A stretch of 64,000 nucleotides of DNA from Geosiphon pyriformis (GCA_016748015.1 JAAOMT010000741.1:475621-539620), one strand, 5' to 3'; counted from the stretch's first letter, positions 21,981 to 36,367 are shown. The notes: a model not told the origin generated them from the letters alone. Translations and numbers: made by a program.

Positions 21981-24133
21981 ATGTCAATAAATTCTGCCCT
22001 TGGTTCGCTCGGTGTTCTTAGTGGACAGCAATGGCTTGAAAAATCTATAAAAGATAAACACATTAAACTCTTAGAATATGAAAAATGTAAAATCCTTGAA
22101 CCACTCGGGGAAGGTGGCTTTGGCCAAGTTTTTCGGGCTGAATGGCGTTATAATGCTTCATTGACCAGAACGTTTGCCATAAAAAGTTTGAAAAGTTTAA
22201 AGCAAGCAACAGCAGATCAACAAGCCTACGAGGAAATAATAAAGGAGGTGAAGTACTCTATCTTCCGAGAAGAGGCTCAAATTCAATTTTTCTTGTAGTG
22301 CTATTAAAAATCTTTAAATTTATTTGGTTTCTTTTTCTGCAGCTGCGACTTTTACGAGATACTTCTTTATTCCCCAGAATTTTGAAATTCTATGGTGTTA
22401 TTAAAGGTAAATTGGAAAAGGTTGAGGGATTAGTAGTATAATGCATCTTGGATATTTTAACAATGCATTAACGGAATAAAGAACCAAATACCCATAACTA
22501 TCTCCTCGTACTTGAATACGCCGATGGTGGTTCTCTTCGAAATTATTTAAAAAATCATTTCAAGAAAATGGATGGCATCCATAAATTATTAATAGCTCAA
22601 GAGATCGCTAGTGGAGTGATGTGCTTGCATGACGAAGGAATAATTCATCGGGATCTGGTATTAGCAATCCCATTAATAACTCCTTCGAATCTATATTGTT
22701 ATATTTTCTGAAATTCGAAATTTAATTTTCAATAATAGAATTCGGCAAACATTCTAATCCATGAGCACCACGTGAAAATTGGTGATCTTGGCTTATCCAA
22801 AGTAGAATTAAAAAATGATGCCGAAGTATCTAAAACCATATCGGTTATCATGGGACACCCACCGTATATCGATCCACAATGTTTTAAACGAAACAACTAC
22901 ATTCGTGATCGGAAATCGGATATTTACAGTCTCGGTGTCGTTCTGTGGGAACTGTCAAGTGGTTTACAACCTTTACAGAATATCTCCTCTTTGGCGATAC
23001 AATTTTATGTGGCCAACGGGGGACGTGAAAAACCGATCCCTGGAACGCCGGATTCGTATGTGAAATTGTATATGGAGTGTTGGGATGAACTACCTGAAAA
23101 AAGACCAGATATTGTCACTGTTTATGATCGATTGGGAAATATTGAATGGAATGATAATATGCTGTGGATATCGGAGCAAGATCAAGAGACAAATGAATTT
23201 ACCGAATCTATCACAATCTATGGAGATTCAAGTTTCACTAGCGATAGTGAAATATCAAATTCCGGATATGATTCATTTTCGAACATCACCAATATCAGCA
23301 CATACGACTCTACATCAAGCATTTCATATTCTGATCAGATATCAGTGAATGTTGGTGAAAAGATGGATCAATTATCGATTGTAATAAATAAACAAGATAC
23401 TCTGATCGCAAATTCTGATACAGAACCTGACAATCAAAAAGAATTCGAAGCAAATAATAACTTGATTGCTGAAGTTCAAAAGATCTTTTTGGAAAGTTTA
23501 GATTACGGAAGCACTTTTGACGAAACTTTTCAAAAGATCATAAACTACTTGAAGAATATGAAGACAACCCCTGAACGGTTTTCGGAGATTTTGAGGAGGG
23601 AATTTGAACGATATCCTTGCTTGCTTGGATTTTGGTACGAATCGTATTCCGATGACCAAACCGGAACCACCCCTGATAGGTATAAAGCTTATGAATGGTA
23701 CAATATAGCTGCTGAAAGGAATGATAGTTATGCACAATGGTTGCTTTCAAAGATTTATCAATTTGGACATGGACTTGGCGACAATCGAATCAACACGAAT
23801 CTTGAAAAGGCTTTCTACTGGGCCCGAAAATCCGCAGAGGCGGGAAATAGTTGTGGCCAATTACAGCTTTCTAATTTCTTGAAAGCTTCGGAAAAACTCT
23901 ATTGGCTTAAGAAAGCTGCTGATGGTGGAAACGTAGCTGCTCTCCATTTACTTGGTGATTATTATAGAAAAGACAATATTGAAGAGGCCAAGAAATATTA
24001 TAAAATGGCATTGGCCCTTGATTTTGACCCTTCCTACGCGGCTTTAAAAGAAATAAGAGCTAGGCAAGATGGACCTTCGTCCGAAGATCTTGAGGACGAA
24101 GCATTTAGAAGATACCAAGCAAATGGAGAATGA
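21981..24133 (+). CDS. TKL-type protein kinase with C-terminal Sel1 repeats
   Basis: Four exons (21981-22247, 22343-22406, 22482-22657, 22739-24133) give 633 residues. The kinase domain spans about residues 35-295: P-loop LGEGGFGQVF at 42-51, FAIKSL with the ATP Lys at 68, HRDL at 166-169 followed by NSANIL, GDLGLSK in place of DFG, then SDIYSLGVVLWELSSG. The APE position reads YIDPQC, so the usual Glu is Gln. A Ser/Thr-rich linker follows, then Sel1 repeats from about residue 500: AYEWYNIAAERNDSYAQWLL, AFYWARKSAEAGNSCGQLQL, LYWLKKAADGGNVAALHLLG, AKKYYKMALALD. Kinase-Sel1 fusions are a greatly expanded family in Rhizophagus and relatives. The specific role is unknown; signalling through Sel1-mediated protein contacts is inferred. 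ATG 21981 is chosen because it starts just before the helix leading into the P-loop. Confidence 0.88.
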
Positions 24134-24319
24134 AAAGTAGAATAGAGTATCCAAAATGTATTTATAATTGCTTCGAACATATCGCCCTTCAATTGTAAAC
24201 CCAATTTTCAGTAATAAATTAAAATGATTCTTGTAAATATTGGAAGTATAGGAGTGATGATATTTATTCATTTTATTAATCCCTAGAAGGTTGTCAAGAA
24301 TATAGGTTTTGCTTTATAC

Positions 24320-26367
<2,048 letters not shown>

Positions 26368-26782
26368 GTTAATCGATTTTTTAGGAGGAGGTTGGAGAAA
26401 AAATGTAAAAATATAATTCGGCTTCTTTTTATACAAAACCTACGCTTAAAAAATTACTATGTGTATTTTTTCCCATCATCGACTGATTTACCACGTTAGA
26501 TTTTCCATCTGTTTATCTGATATCAGATCTCATTTGAACCCAAGAGATCCTTTGGCAAAAATCATTTCAATTAGCCAATTAAGTGTAATAATAAAACAGA
26601 GTGGTCAGTCATGATATATGCACAATCAAAAAAATCTATGATTAATCATCACCCAAAATATTAATCATCACCCAAAATATTAAAATCGTTGGGAAATTTC
26701 CAACTACAATCTGTCTTCATTGGCTCTCAGAATTATTAATTCCAATCTTTTAACTGCGCTATCAAAGAAAAAAGATTTAGAA
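26368..26782. promoter_or_regulatory. Divergent promoter region of GAPDH and a metallophosphoesterase
   Basis: 415 bases between divergent start codons. It holds two perfect tandem copies of a 19-base unit, ATTAATCATCACCCAAAAT, at 26641-26659 and 26660-26678, the kind of layout expected for a duplicated transcription-factor site. No factor is assigned. Confidence 0.5.
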
Positions 26783-27430
26783 ATGACATCTCAAACCTTT
26801 CTTCTTGTCTCGGATATCCACTCCCGATTTGATAATATCGAAAAACTCCATAATTGGCTGATTAGTGAGAATCGATTTGATATGTGAGTGTTCATATGTT
26901 GTTTTATTGACTTTTCAGCCAGCTTTTTGACTTACTAAATTCTTTGAATTCCGAAGAATCAATTTCATTATTGCTTCTGGGGATTTAGTAAATACAGTTT
27001 ATGTAACCCCAGAAACAAAGCCGACCCCAAAGGTTGTTCAATATGAACTTTCTTTTCATTGAATACTTTGGGACTTGACGAATTTCAATTAAACAGGATG
27101 AGCAAGAATATCGTGATGTAATATTTGCACTTGCCAAATTTGGAAAACCATTTTACTATATTCCAGGTGAAATGGAATTGATAAAAAAATGTGATGATAA
27201 AGCTGTTTAAATGGGCGTAATTTCCACAAGGAAATAATTCAATTAGGTAAATTAGGCATTTACCTAATTGCTTAAAAAATTAAATTTCTAATCATGATTG
27301 AATTTGGATCTCTCTCTTTTGATGTTAGCACCAGAATTAAGTATGATAGGCTTTGGTGGATCTGTCGATGGAATTTTAAAAGAGTTTCCTGACCAAGTTG
27401 TGTGTCCAGGTTTTAAATCATCAATTCAAC

Positions 27431-27485
<55 letters not shown>

Positions 27486-28098
27486 TCACATTTCACATTT
27501 CACATTTGATGTTTAATTTTATTTAAACCCTGCAAAATAGCATATCCAAGTAATACGGAGCAACAAATCGCCGAAATTTTACCTACATTGCTTGCCCAAG
27601 TTCCTTCTAATGACGATATATTTTTAGTTACACATTTTGGTCCTAGCGAAACAGCCACCACAGATGTTAATCTTTTTCCAGGAGAACCTCAAAAAAGCAG
27701 AATTGAATCGGGAAGGTGAGTTTTCTTGCATTTATTAATTTTGTTTAATCTTAAGAATTTTAAAAATATATATATATATATTGGATGGTCACAGTCCTTT
27801 TCTCCGTAATTTAATTCAATCCCAATCGCCATCGAGTGCTGAACCTGATACATCCCATCACATGATTGCTGTAAATATTCACGGTCACTCTCATTATCCT
27901 TTTGGCCTCACACATATTGGTCAGACAATGGTCATTAACCCTGGCCCATTAGGAGATGGTAGATTTGCTATTTTAACCATGGAACACTTTGAAAGGGAAA
28001 TATTGTTAAAACGGGATGCGGAAAGAAATCCTTTATTGAAATGTTTGAAGAATGAAAAGGTGTGGGGCGTTAGTAGTTTAGAATTTTTCTTTATATAG
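26783..28098 (+). CDS. Calcineurin-like metallophosphoesterase
   Basis: Six exons (26783-26883, 26957-27032, 27097-27246, 27329-27409, 27541-27715, 27795-28098). Metal-binding blocks follow the family order: VSDIHSRFDN (D-x-H), IIASGDLVN (GD), then YYIPGEMEL where most members have PGNHD, VTHFGPSE, and VNIHGHSHYPFG (GHxH). MIGFGGSVDG in the middle is typical of this subgroup. Exon 3 has a one-base problem: the frame ends at TAA just after the TTT at 27206-27208, while the next frame (NGRNFHKEIIQL) carries on to the splice site; one more T would restore phase 1, which the next exon needs. Either a T-run miscall or a broken gene. Substrate unknown. A trinucleotide repeat lies in the intron after exon 4. 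Confidence 0.75.
27240..27270. other. Perfect 13-bp palindrome across a splice donor
   Basis: CAATTAGGTAAAT (27240-27252) and ATTTACCTAATTG (27258-27270) are perfect reverse complements around a TAGGC loop. The left arm contains the exon 3/intron junction (CAATTAG then GTAAAT) of the metallophosphoesterase gene, so the pre-mRNA hairpin would bury that donor. Confidence 0.85.
27428..27483. repeat. (TTA)n microsatellite in an intron
   Basis: About 18 TTA units within the fourth intron of the metallophosphoesterase gene, followed by three copies of a CACATTT-type word at 27486-27508. Confidence 0.9.
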
Positions 28099-28785
28099 AT
28101 ATGAAAGATTTTCCACATTATCTTTGATTGCTCAAATTGTGAAAAGTTAACAGATAGATTAATTTGAAAAGTATCAACAATTTCGAATTATAAATATTTC
28201 TTTATCAATTATGTGGTAAAACTTAATGATTAAAAAATGATTTGAATTGAAACTAAAAATACAAAATTTCAACAAATAACAATTAACAACAAAATAAAAA
28301 AAGCTAATTCAAATTTTGATTTGTATAAAATTACATAAAATTTAACCATATTACTATTTAAATAAAATTAATAATTAACATTATTATTATTATTATTATT
28401 ATTTCTTGGCAAAAAATTATATAATAATAAGACATAGTTTGTTACTATTTTATAACTGATATTAACTTTTGTTAACTTTATCATTTTATAAATTCACCAT
28501 AATTGCATTTTTAATATTTACATAAATATGTATTTGTGCTCTAATAAGATTAACTTATTGATTCTTTATATGTAATTTTTAATGTTTACATTAATTTTCC
28601 CAATAGGACATTGGAAGCTTTTTATCAAGTTCAACTCAAAGTTTTGATTGATTTAAAAACTCTTTGAAACTATTGATAATTCCGTGTAATATTAAAAATA
28701 TTCTATTTGATTATACAATTTAAGTAAAAATAAAATCCCGATCTCTATAGGAAAAAATCAAATCAATAAAAAGGGGAAAGCCTTA
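28099..28785. other. A+T-rich convergent 3' spacer
   Basis: Spacer between the convergent metallophosphoesterase and NPC1 genes, nearly all A+T, with a short TTA run at about 28380-28402. No gene seen. Confidence 0.5.
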
Positions 28786-31700
28786 TTATGGCTCATCATC
28801 ACTATCTACACTGCTTCCATCATCTAACATTCTATTATTAAAAGCACGCCGATTCCCGGCCAACAGCTCTTCATTCTCACAACATTCATAATCAAAGTCC
28901 TCGCCACTACCCAATCCCTTACCACCAATTAAACTTAAAACAACTGGCAACAACACTAATCCATGTAATGCCCCGAAAATCACCATAGTTACATACATTC
29001 TAAAATAATAAACTTCGAAAATTTTGCTCCTTGTAAACGCTAGCACCATAATCCCCGAGAACTTGGTCAATGTGATCCCGGAAAACACAGAACTTCCTAC
29101 ATCTACAATCGCTCGATGTGCGCGTTCATTACGCTCTACGTTAAAACCACCGATCACAAATGCACGAGCAATGTGGACACAGAACTCGACTCCGATTCCA
29201 ACACAAATCACTAAATTGACAAGGCTAATCGCATTCAATGATACATTCCACAATGCCATTACACCTAAAACATTTACTACAATCATGAGCACGTGGAGCA
29301 TCACGATGAATCCTGTCCAGAGGCTTCCAAGGAGTGCTGTCGTAACCAACAATATCGAAAAGAAGGCTAGTATTAAAATCTCGGCTGTCAGTTTCACGAT
29401 ATATTGATATTGTTCGAAAAAGATGTAGTAGACTGAATAGGGGAACACTGTGATTCCAGTACTCTTTTGTATCATATTGCTGATCCGATGTGCGGATTGA
29501 TATCCAGATATTAAATCCTGCTGACTTTTAAGGGGAGTGTGAAATGTACGGAAATGACTGGCGGTTACGTTGCTATTTTTTTTATCAATCACTATCGCAT
29601 CACCATATGCTGCTTTTCCTGCTAATGGACAGGTTTCATCAGGCGCCGCGTCAAGCCAAAGATTTAAATAGGATATGAATTCCTCTCCTTGAGGCAATCC
29701 ATTCATTGTAATGTTCCATTGTGGATGGCGATCCTCCAAACAAACTTGACAATCATCCTCATCATCTTCAGGTGTACAAAGTTCAGAGCTGTTGGTGCCT
29801 TTCTTAAAGCGACAACACTGATCAAGAGTAGGATTTAACCAATGCAAGAAATCATCGATCCAGGAAGCTGTTGGTTCAGCGATATAAGAAATCTGAGATC
29901 TTTTACGTTCTTGCTCCAAAACATTAGATAATGATAACTGGGAGCATGTACTAAATCGACCACATAATGATTGTTGGCCCTTTTGTGTAGTAACATTTAC
30001 TCCAGTCGTAACAAAATAAACAGGTGGTCCAACATGAAAATAATCATCCAATGCGTTAAAATAATCTATAAGATAAGAATCCCTTGGTAAGGCGATTCGT
30101 TGATCTAGTAAGAAAGAGGTGATTTGTGAATATCAGAATTAAATATTTTACAAAATTTAATTATGATAAATGGATGAGCTTTTATTCCCAATTCTGATAA
30201 TATCAATGACAATTCAATATTAAAAGCTCTGGTAAAAAAATTGACTTACCTAATCCTAATTCAATTTGCGGGATCAACCCACTTGAAACAATAAATAAAC
30301 CAATAAAAACCAGTACCACAATTGTTTTGACTTTTTTGTTTAATAGGACAGGAGCGTAATACTTTCTTGTCCACCTTTGTAAGAAGCTTTCTCGATAATT
30401 CCGTTCTGGGGCTTCTTCAATCTTAGTGCATGGGAAACAATCGACTCGATCATCTTTCTGTCGTTTTACATCCAATGTTAAACATGCCACAAATGCCGTA
30501 ACTTGTAACAAGAAATCAATCCATACAGCTAAGGCAGCATATAATGCAAAACTTTTGACTGCTGGCATAGTAACAAAACCGCCTAGACCGAATGCAATAG
30601 TTTCACTTAATGCACTAAGTAATATACTGGGACCCATTCGGCCCAATGTTTTTGCAATACGTTCTTCCACAGTTTCTTCCCCCATTGATTTCAATGTGAG
30701 TCGTTCAAATTCATGATTCAAGATGAAAATATTATCGACACCAACAGCGAGAACCAGAAAAGGAATAACCTCGGCAATAATTAAGGTAACTTTGATACCC
30801 AGGAAGGAAAATATTCCAACTGAAGCCGAGACAGAGCCCAACACTATGAGAATTCCAGAAATTCCAAGAGTAAATTTAGAATCAATTAATGTGCGCGGAA
30901 AGGAGGCGAAATTTCCCAAAGCAATTGAGGCATAAAAAAACATAATAAGGTAAGATATAATAATGGTGAAAATATCGGTATTAGTAGATTTATTTAATTC
31001 AATTTCCAATGAGCTCTAAAATCATAAATTAAGTTTTTTAATTCAATAACTTATAATATATCCGAGTCAAAAAGGGAGAGTTGCAAAAAGCGATTTTACC
31101 TCTGTTGAGAAACTGATTTTAAGTTGTGAAGCATCAACTTTTCTATTCTGGCCTTTGATCAATCTTTCAAAGTAGTTTCTTAATTCTGCTTCCCATTCTA
31201 CAGCTCTACTGGATTTCTCTTTCTCAACATAATTATTCAATACAAAGGTAAGGACCATGGCTTTAGCACCAGTGTAATCATCCTTCTCATATCCTCCTAA
31301 AACCATTTCTGGCTTTAAAGGTTGTTGAAAATCCGGTAAACAGAAAATGGGCTGTGCGGCACATGACTCAAATTCTTCTTTCCAGGTTTCAGGCTTCAAT
31401 TCACTTATATCCGAGTCCCAATATCCGGCGACTGATTGCACGATACAAGCATCCCCATTAGGATGAAAACAAATATCTTGTAATGTGTATTGATTTGGAC
31501 TGGATTTCAAGTTTCGAATTTCATTTTCAATAATGAATAAAATTTTCAAGTTTTCATAGTTAATCACACTTTGATTTGAGTTTGCGTTCGTGATAAATAT
31601 CTGTTGAGTTCGGTAAAAAGGCCCGAAATTTTGGTCAAAAAATTGCTTTTGAAGGGCCGAATCTGAATTAGGTGCCACCCATAATTGCACAGGATCTGTC

Positions 31701-32957
31701 TCAACTGAGAATCTTGACCATCCAGATGATGCAATTGAAACAATCAGAACGCAAACAAAAATAGTTGACCAGGGATTTTTTGCACATATGTAACCTTGTT
31801 GATAAAAATAATCTTCAAGAAGAGCATTAAGCCAGTATCGCCTTGTAGATGTTAAGGATTCATCTTCGACATTATAAAGTTGAATGGTTTCAGATCCTGC
31901 TTGATCCACTTTATAATCTCGATATTTCTTAAAGTACACGGCGATTATGGCTGATATCAGGGTAATATAAAGAAAAAGTAGAAGAAAAGATAAACATTCC
32001 AAGGTGCCCACGTGGCATTTCGGTTTTTCTTCTGGAGTAGGATCCAACACAGGACAAACTGTTTGACAATCAACACATGAGCAACGATAATTGATATCCG
32101 TGTCATTACAACGTTTCGCTGGATCATCAAAGGGAATCATCGAATTTGTGGGATCTGTTAGGGGAAAATCGATTTGAAATGGTGATCCAATAGGTCGTTC
32201 CTGGCCCAAGTACACGAAAAACTCTTGATAATTCTTTGCACCACCACCAATTAAATCCATCGCATATCCATTTGTAGAAGCAAACTTGATATCCTTGCAA
32301 GAATCGTAAAAGCCAGTACCTTGGTTTTCACCAACAAAAAAATCAACACTGGTAACAACTTCCTCGGAAGGTTCTGTTACTGATAGCGCTGTTGAAGTGA
32401 CGTTAACGAAGGTTGATTGGTCGGGAGAGCAAGTGAAAGTACAAAAAAAATCCAAAAAGTTCTTCCAGCATGCAGGACAAGAACTAATCAGAGTTTCGGC
32501 TTGTTTCGTACTAAAATATAAATCATCTAATTGATCTGAATCGCAACAAATGGGCGAGTTTCTAAATTTCGTACCACATATGTCGATGAGCTTCCCACGA
32601 AGTTCATTGTCGGGCTATTTGAAAAATTCAAAAGGTCAATTCATCGAGATAGGAGTCATTTAAAGTTTTTAATTAAGATTAGATGGAATCGGAAATATAA
32701 TAGCTTCCCAAATTTCATCTCTTTATGATCTAGAAAAAATTACAGAAATGTTTTAGATAAAAAAAGGTTTGTACCTCTACAGCCTCCTCATTAAAGGGGC
32801 AGTTTAGCTGTTTGCCATATTTAATTTTAGCACCACAGTGACCACGCATCACACAATGTCCTGGTTTGTGCACTTGGCTGGCTGCAATACCTATGGTGGA
32901 AACAGTAACTAGGAAAAGTCCGGTGACCAAGACTCGAAACGTGGCAGTGACTTTCAT
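28786..32957 (-). CDS. NCR1: Niemann-Pick type C1 (NPC1/NCR1) sterol transporter
   Basis: NPC1 moves sterol out of the lysosome/vacuole lumen through its membrane. Four exons (32957-32775, 32614-31100, 31015-30250, 30104-28786) give 1260 residues, the full family length. A signal peptide (residues 1-26) is followed by the Cys-rich N-terminal sterol-binding domain: GHCVMRGHCG, QLNCPFN, ICGTKFRNSPICCDSDQLDD, CPACWKNFLDFFCTFTCSPD. Next come a membrane segment, a large luminal domain, and a sterol-sensing domain beginning IFTIIISYLIMFFYASIALG with FSFLGIKVTLIIAEVIPFLV and VGVDNIF. The second half has a Cys-rich luminal loop and the terminal helices VNLVICVGIGVEFCVHIARA. It is divergent from the PAP2 gene, 423 bases apart. 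Confidence 0.95.
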
Positions 32958-33380
32958 TTTTTTAATATTTGTTTAAATAAGAGTTCCGATTATATTATGA
33001 GAAGAAAGCGAAAAGCTCGACGTAATTCTCCGTGAAAAACGCCATGTACATTCAAAGAGGAAAAACAGTCTAAAAAACCACTAAATGGATATTCTAATTT
33101 TATAGTTTTTCTCTGAACATCCCTGCATTCGATCCAGTGAGATCGAAAATCAGCAAAGAGTTAGCTATATAAGGCCTCTGACGATATCTTGACGGTTTTA
33201 TTTACTTTAATCAGTCAATATTAATTTTTATCATAAAACCCCTTAGTCAAAGGACATGGATTGTTATCGTTTCCCGTCTCTTCTTAAACCTTCCGCTATT
33301 TTCACTTTCCCTCCGTTTACTATCTTTTCCGGCTCTTGAGTTCTTCTGAAATATTCTCAAGTAATATACTCAATAAAGAT
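32958..33380. promoter_or_regulatory. Divergent promoter region of NPC1 and PAP2 genes
   Basis: 423 bases between the start codons; pyrimidine-rich at 33260-33330 before the PAP2 gene. No individual site is assigned. Both genes act on membrane lipids, so co-regulation is possible but only inferred. Confidence 0.4.
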
Positions 33381-34925
33381 ATGCACCCCAATAACGAATT
33401 CAAAACAGGCTTTTTTCCTTTATTCAAATTACCACGAACTTTTTATGATCCACGAGCAAAATATACTAATTGGTGGTCACCCTTCCACCACCCGTCACGT
33501 TCAAAGCGTGTTTTCATCGCTATTATCCTAGATTGGATATTGATATTATTGCTTTTTGGTTTAACTGAATGGTATTTTAATATTCTACTGTGAGGCTAAA
33601 ATCAAATATTAGACTTGCTCTGATAATAATTGCTTTACTATTAAAATAAAATCTATTGGGTTTGATGAGAATAGGTTTTTCGTAGGTCCGCAACCGCCAA
33701 AAGCATATTTCTCCTTGGATGATCAGAGTTTAAAGCGACCCGTCGTAGGTGAAATCATTTCATCTACTGTTGCAACAGCTATTAGTGTCGGTGGACCCAT
33801 TATTTTACTGCTCATTCTAGAGATTTTATTCTTTTGGGATAGATGGAATCTGTACCATTTGATAACAGGGCATTTCCAAGCAATTGGTAAGCACATTTGT
33901 TAACTTTTGAAAGCTGACCAGTTTCTGAATATCCTTTTATGAGTTTAAGAATTAGATTTTCGACATCAAACTGACCTTTTTTTTTTAAACAATCAATCGT
34001 GAAAATAGCATTAGCATTGTTCATTTCCTCATTTTTCTGGGTGACCATTGGTGGTTAGTGTTCTTAATTACTCTGTGACCACTTTATTTCGTATTGCTTT
34101 TAAATCAACTAAACTTTCTTTTCATTCATTAAATTAGGTGATGTGGGTCTTCGTCCCAATTTTCTCAGCAATTGTAAACCTGATCTTAGTAAACTTGTTA
34201 CAGGAGTCACCTATTACACCAGTGATATTTGCACAGCAAAGTTGGCTAAATTTGAATATCAAGGGTATGTTCTTTATGGTTGTCTAAGGCTTGAAATATT
34301 TTCCGTTTTTCAGGACTTAGTCATCTAGAAGTTCTTATGCCTTTTTTATCTATTGATAGCTTTCCCAGTGGTCACGCAGCAACTGCATTTGCTGGATGGG
34401 TTTTCTTTTCACTTTACTTCACTGGCAAATCAAAGGTATGAATTTCATTTATATGATTTGAATTTAGTCAGTAATCGATTTTTTGTTTAAAAAAATTGAA
34501 ATTATTTTACTAGCCTTGGTCCGGTGGAGCACATTTTTGGAAGGTATACAAAATTATTTTATTTTCAAACTCAAAAATATGAATGGTAAATATTTAACAT
34601 TTTTTAATATTATATTTAGATACTTATTATATTAATGCCACTTGTGCTTGCTACGTGGGTTTCAATGAGTCGTTTGCGGGATTTCCGTCATTTTCCATTT
34701 CAAATAATAATTGGTGGTCTTATTGGGATTTTTGTTGCGCTAATTTCATATCGGTTGAATTTTTTCGTTAGTGGATGGTTTGTACCACTTGGGGAAAATA
34801 GTGATCACATTCCTGCACATTATCATTTTATTCATAGGATGGAAATGAGCAGGATAGAACAAGAGGATTGGGAAAAGAATGGAAACGTATACGGTTCACC
34901 TAGAGTTCCAGAAGAATCTGTTTGA
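33381..34925 (+). CDS. PAP2-family lipid phosphate phosphatase
   Basis: Seven exons (33381-33589, 33675-33886, 34009-34053, 34138-34264, 34360-34435, 34514-34543, 34620-34925) give 334 residues. It belongs to the membrane PAP2/LPP enzymes that dephosphorylate phosphatidate, lyso-phosphatidate or diacylglycerol pyrophosphate. Six hydrophobic segments are seen. Catalytic motif 2 is FPSGHAATAF and motif 3 is SRLRDFRHFPFQ with the nucleophile His. Motif 1 is GGDVGLRPNF: the Arg-Pro is there but the Lys of K-x6-RP is missing. The fungal-type spacer ICTAKLAKFEYQG precedes motif 2. The C-terminal tail is cytosolic and acidic. It is clearly a PAP2 protein; activity is less certain because of motif 1. 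Confidence 0.88.
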
Positions 34926-35209
34926 ATAAGATAAATCATAAATTTTTATATTTTTGTATTTTCATTTAATTTAAAATGCATATTTACAGATTTCGTATGT
35001 TAGATCATACAACTTGTTTCTACTAAATTGTATTATATTATATATCAAGTTTATTTAATTCAATCATGATTTTGATGATAAACAAGACACATTGATCAAT
35101 GTGATTAAATTTTAATCATAAAATGTGAACTGGAATACCAAGTCTTTGGGTTGGTACACGTGCATTCCAGAAATCGCGATTAATTCAAAAACAAACTCTG
35201 ACTTTTCTA
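34926..35209. other. Spacer upstream of TMEM242-like gene
   Basis: 284 A+T-rich bases; no gene seen. Confidence 0.4.
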
Positions 35210-35916
35210 ATGTCCAAACAGAGCCCAGACTCCATCTCCACATCTGACCCTTTAAAGTTAGAAAACTCACTACGATCAGCTTCTCTTGACACTCCCCCTT
35301 ATCTTCCTCCAAAGAGCCTAATATTATCACTAAGTGCTACTACATTTCTTTTAGGTGCTGCTGGTTCATGGTGGGCGACGAAAAGGCAATGTAAAAAATA
35401 AAATAAACGGAAATCTCATTTATATGAATATAATTTTTTGTTCTTTTAACTAATGTTTGTTCACCAACAATACAAGTATCCGAAGAATTACCAGAGCTTA
35501 CTATTTCCAGGGTACAAGCAGAAGAATTGATTGTGAAACGTCTCGCACGTGTAACAGCAGTAAAAGCTTTAGCCCTTGGAACTTTACTTTGTCTAACTGG
35601 TGGCGGGATATTTGTTGTTGGGGTGGGTATGTTTATGGGTGTTAATAATGTAAGTTTTTTAGTTCTTGATTTCATTTAAAAAAGTTTGTTGTGTTTGATT
35701 TGGCACTTTTAATGAGTTACTGTACAAGTTTATTGATTTCCAAAAATAAATATATAATCTACCAAAATATAGATTCATGAATTCAATGTTAAGATGAATC
35801 AAATATTTCCAGAATCAATGAAAATTAAACGGGAAAATAAAAATCAGAGTGAACAAGACGTCGATGAACTATATAAAAAATTCCTATCAGAAGGGAAAGA
35901 GCCTCGAAAAAGTTGA
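35210..35916 (+). CDS. TMEM242-like small membrane protein
   Basis: Three exons (35210-35390, 35477-35649, 35773-35916) give 165 residues. Two membrane segments are seen: LILSLSATTFLLGAAGSWWA at about residues 37-56, and ALALGTLLCLTGGGIFVVGV near 85-110. The second is followed by GVNNIHEFNVKMNQIFPESM, which matches the C-terminal signature of TMEM242 (ALGWGSLYA..., FR-KM-SIFP). Human TMEM242 is a mitochondrial inner-membrane factor for ATP synthase c-ring assembly; the same role here is inferred. The tail is highly charged. Confidence 0.72.
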
Positions 35917-36367
35917 AGGATTAGCTAATTTCGTAGAATTTAATTTTAATTATCATACCGTATCCCATTTTTTTAAGATGGAATTAATAGCATTTGGGAA
36001 CAAAAATCATTATTATGTTAATACCAGCAAATTTTGGGTTGACTGGTTTTTTTATAATAAAAGCAGCGAATTTTCCTGTGAAACTCAAGATCGTAACCAA
36101 GCTAAATAGTACCATACAACACCAGTATTATCTAACTTACAAAAAACTAGTCAACTTCCAGTCTCACCTGATTCGACCTCCAGGTTGTTGAGACAAACCT
36201 CCCCCCCTTCATATCACTCTTCTTTTCCTTCGTTCTATCTCCCTTTATTCCCTTAAAACCTCCCATCTCTTTTTCCAGCAACACAAAAGATTTTCACAAG
36301 TTGAACTTGTGTATTCGTGTTTGAAATAAACTTTTCACATCAAGGCTAATTTATAAATATTTGAACA
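35917..36367. other. Spacer with C/T-rich tract before the GT49 gene
   Basis: No gene. From about 36185 to 36280 the plus strand is markedly pyrimidine-rich (CCCCCCC and CTTC runs), as is common in fungal core promoters, ending 90 bases before the ATG. Confidence 0.45.

Noticed and set aside
23498-23750. Two open frames antisense to the kinase Sel1 region
   Set aside because: Shadows of a strongly supported coding exon.
29024-30935. Several plus-strand frames opposite NPC1
   Set aside because: They lie wholly within NPC1 exons and have the composition of antisense shadows.
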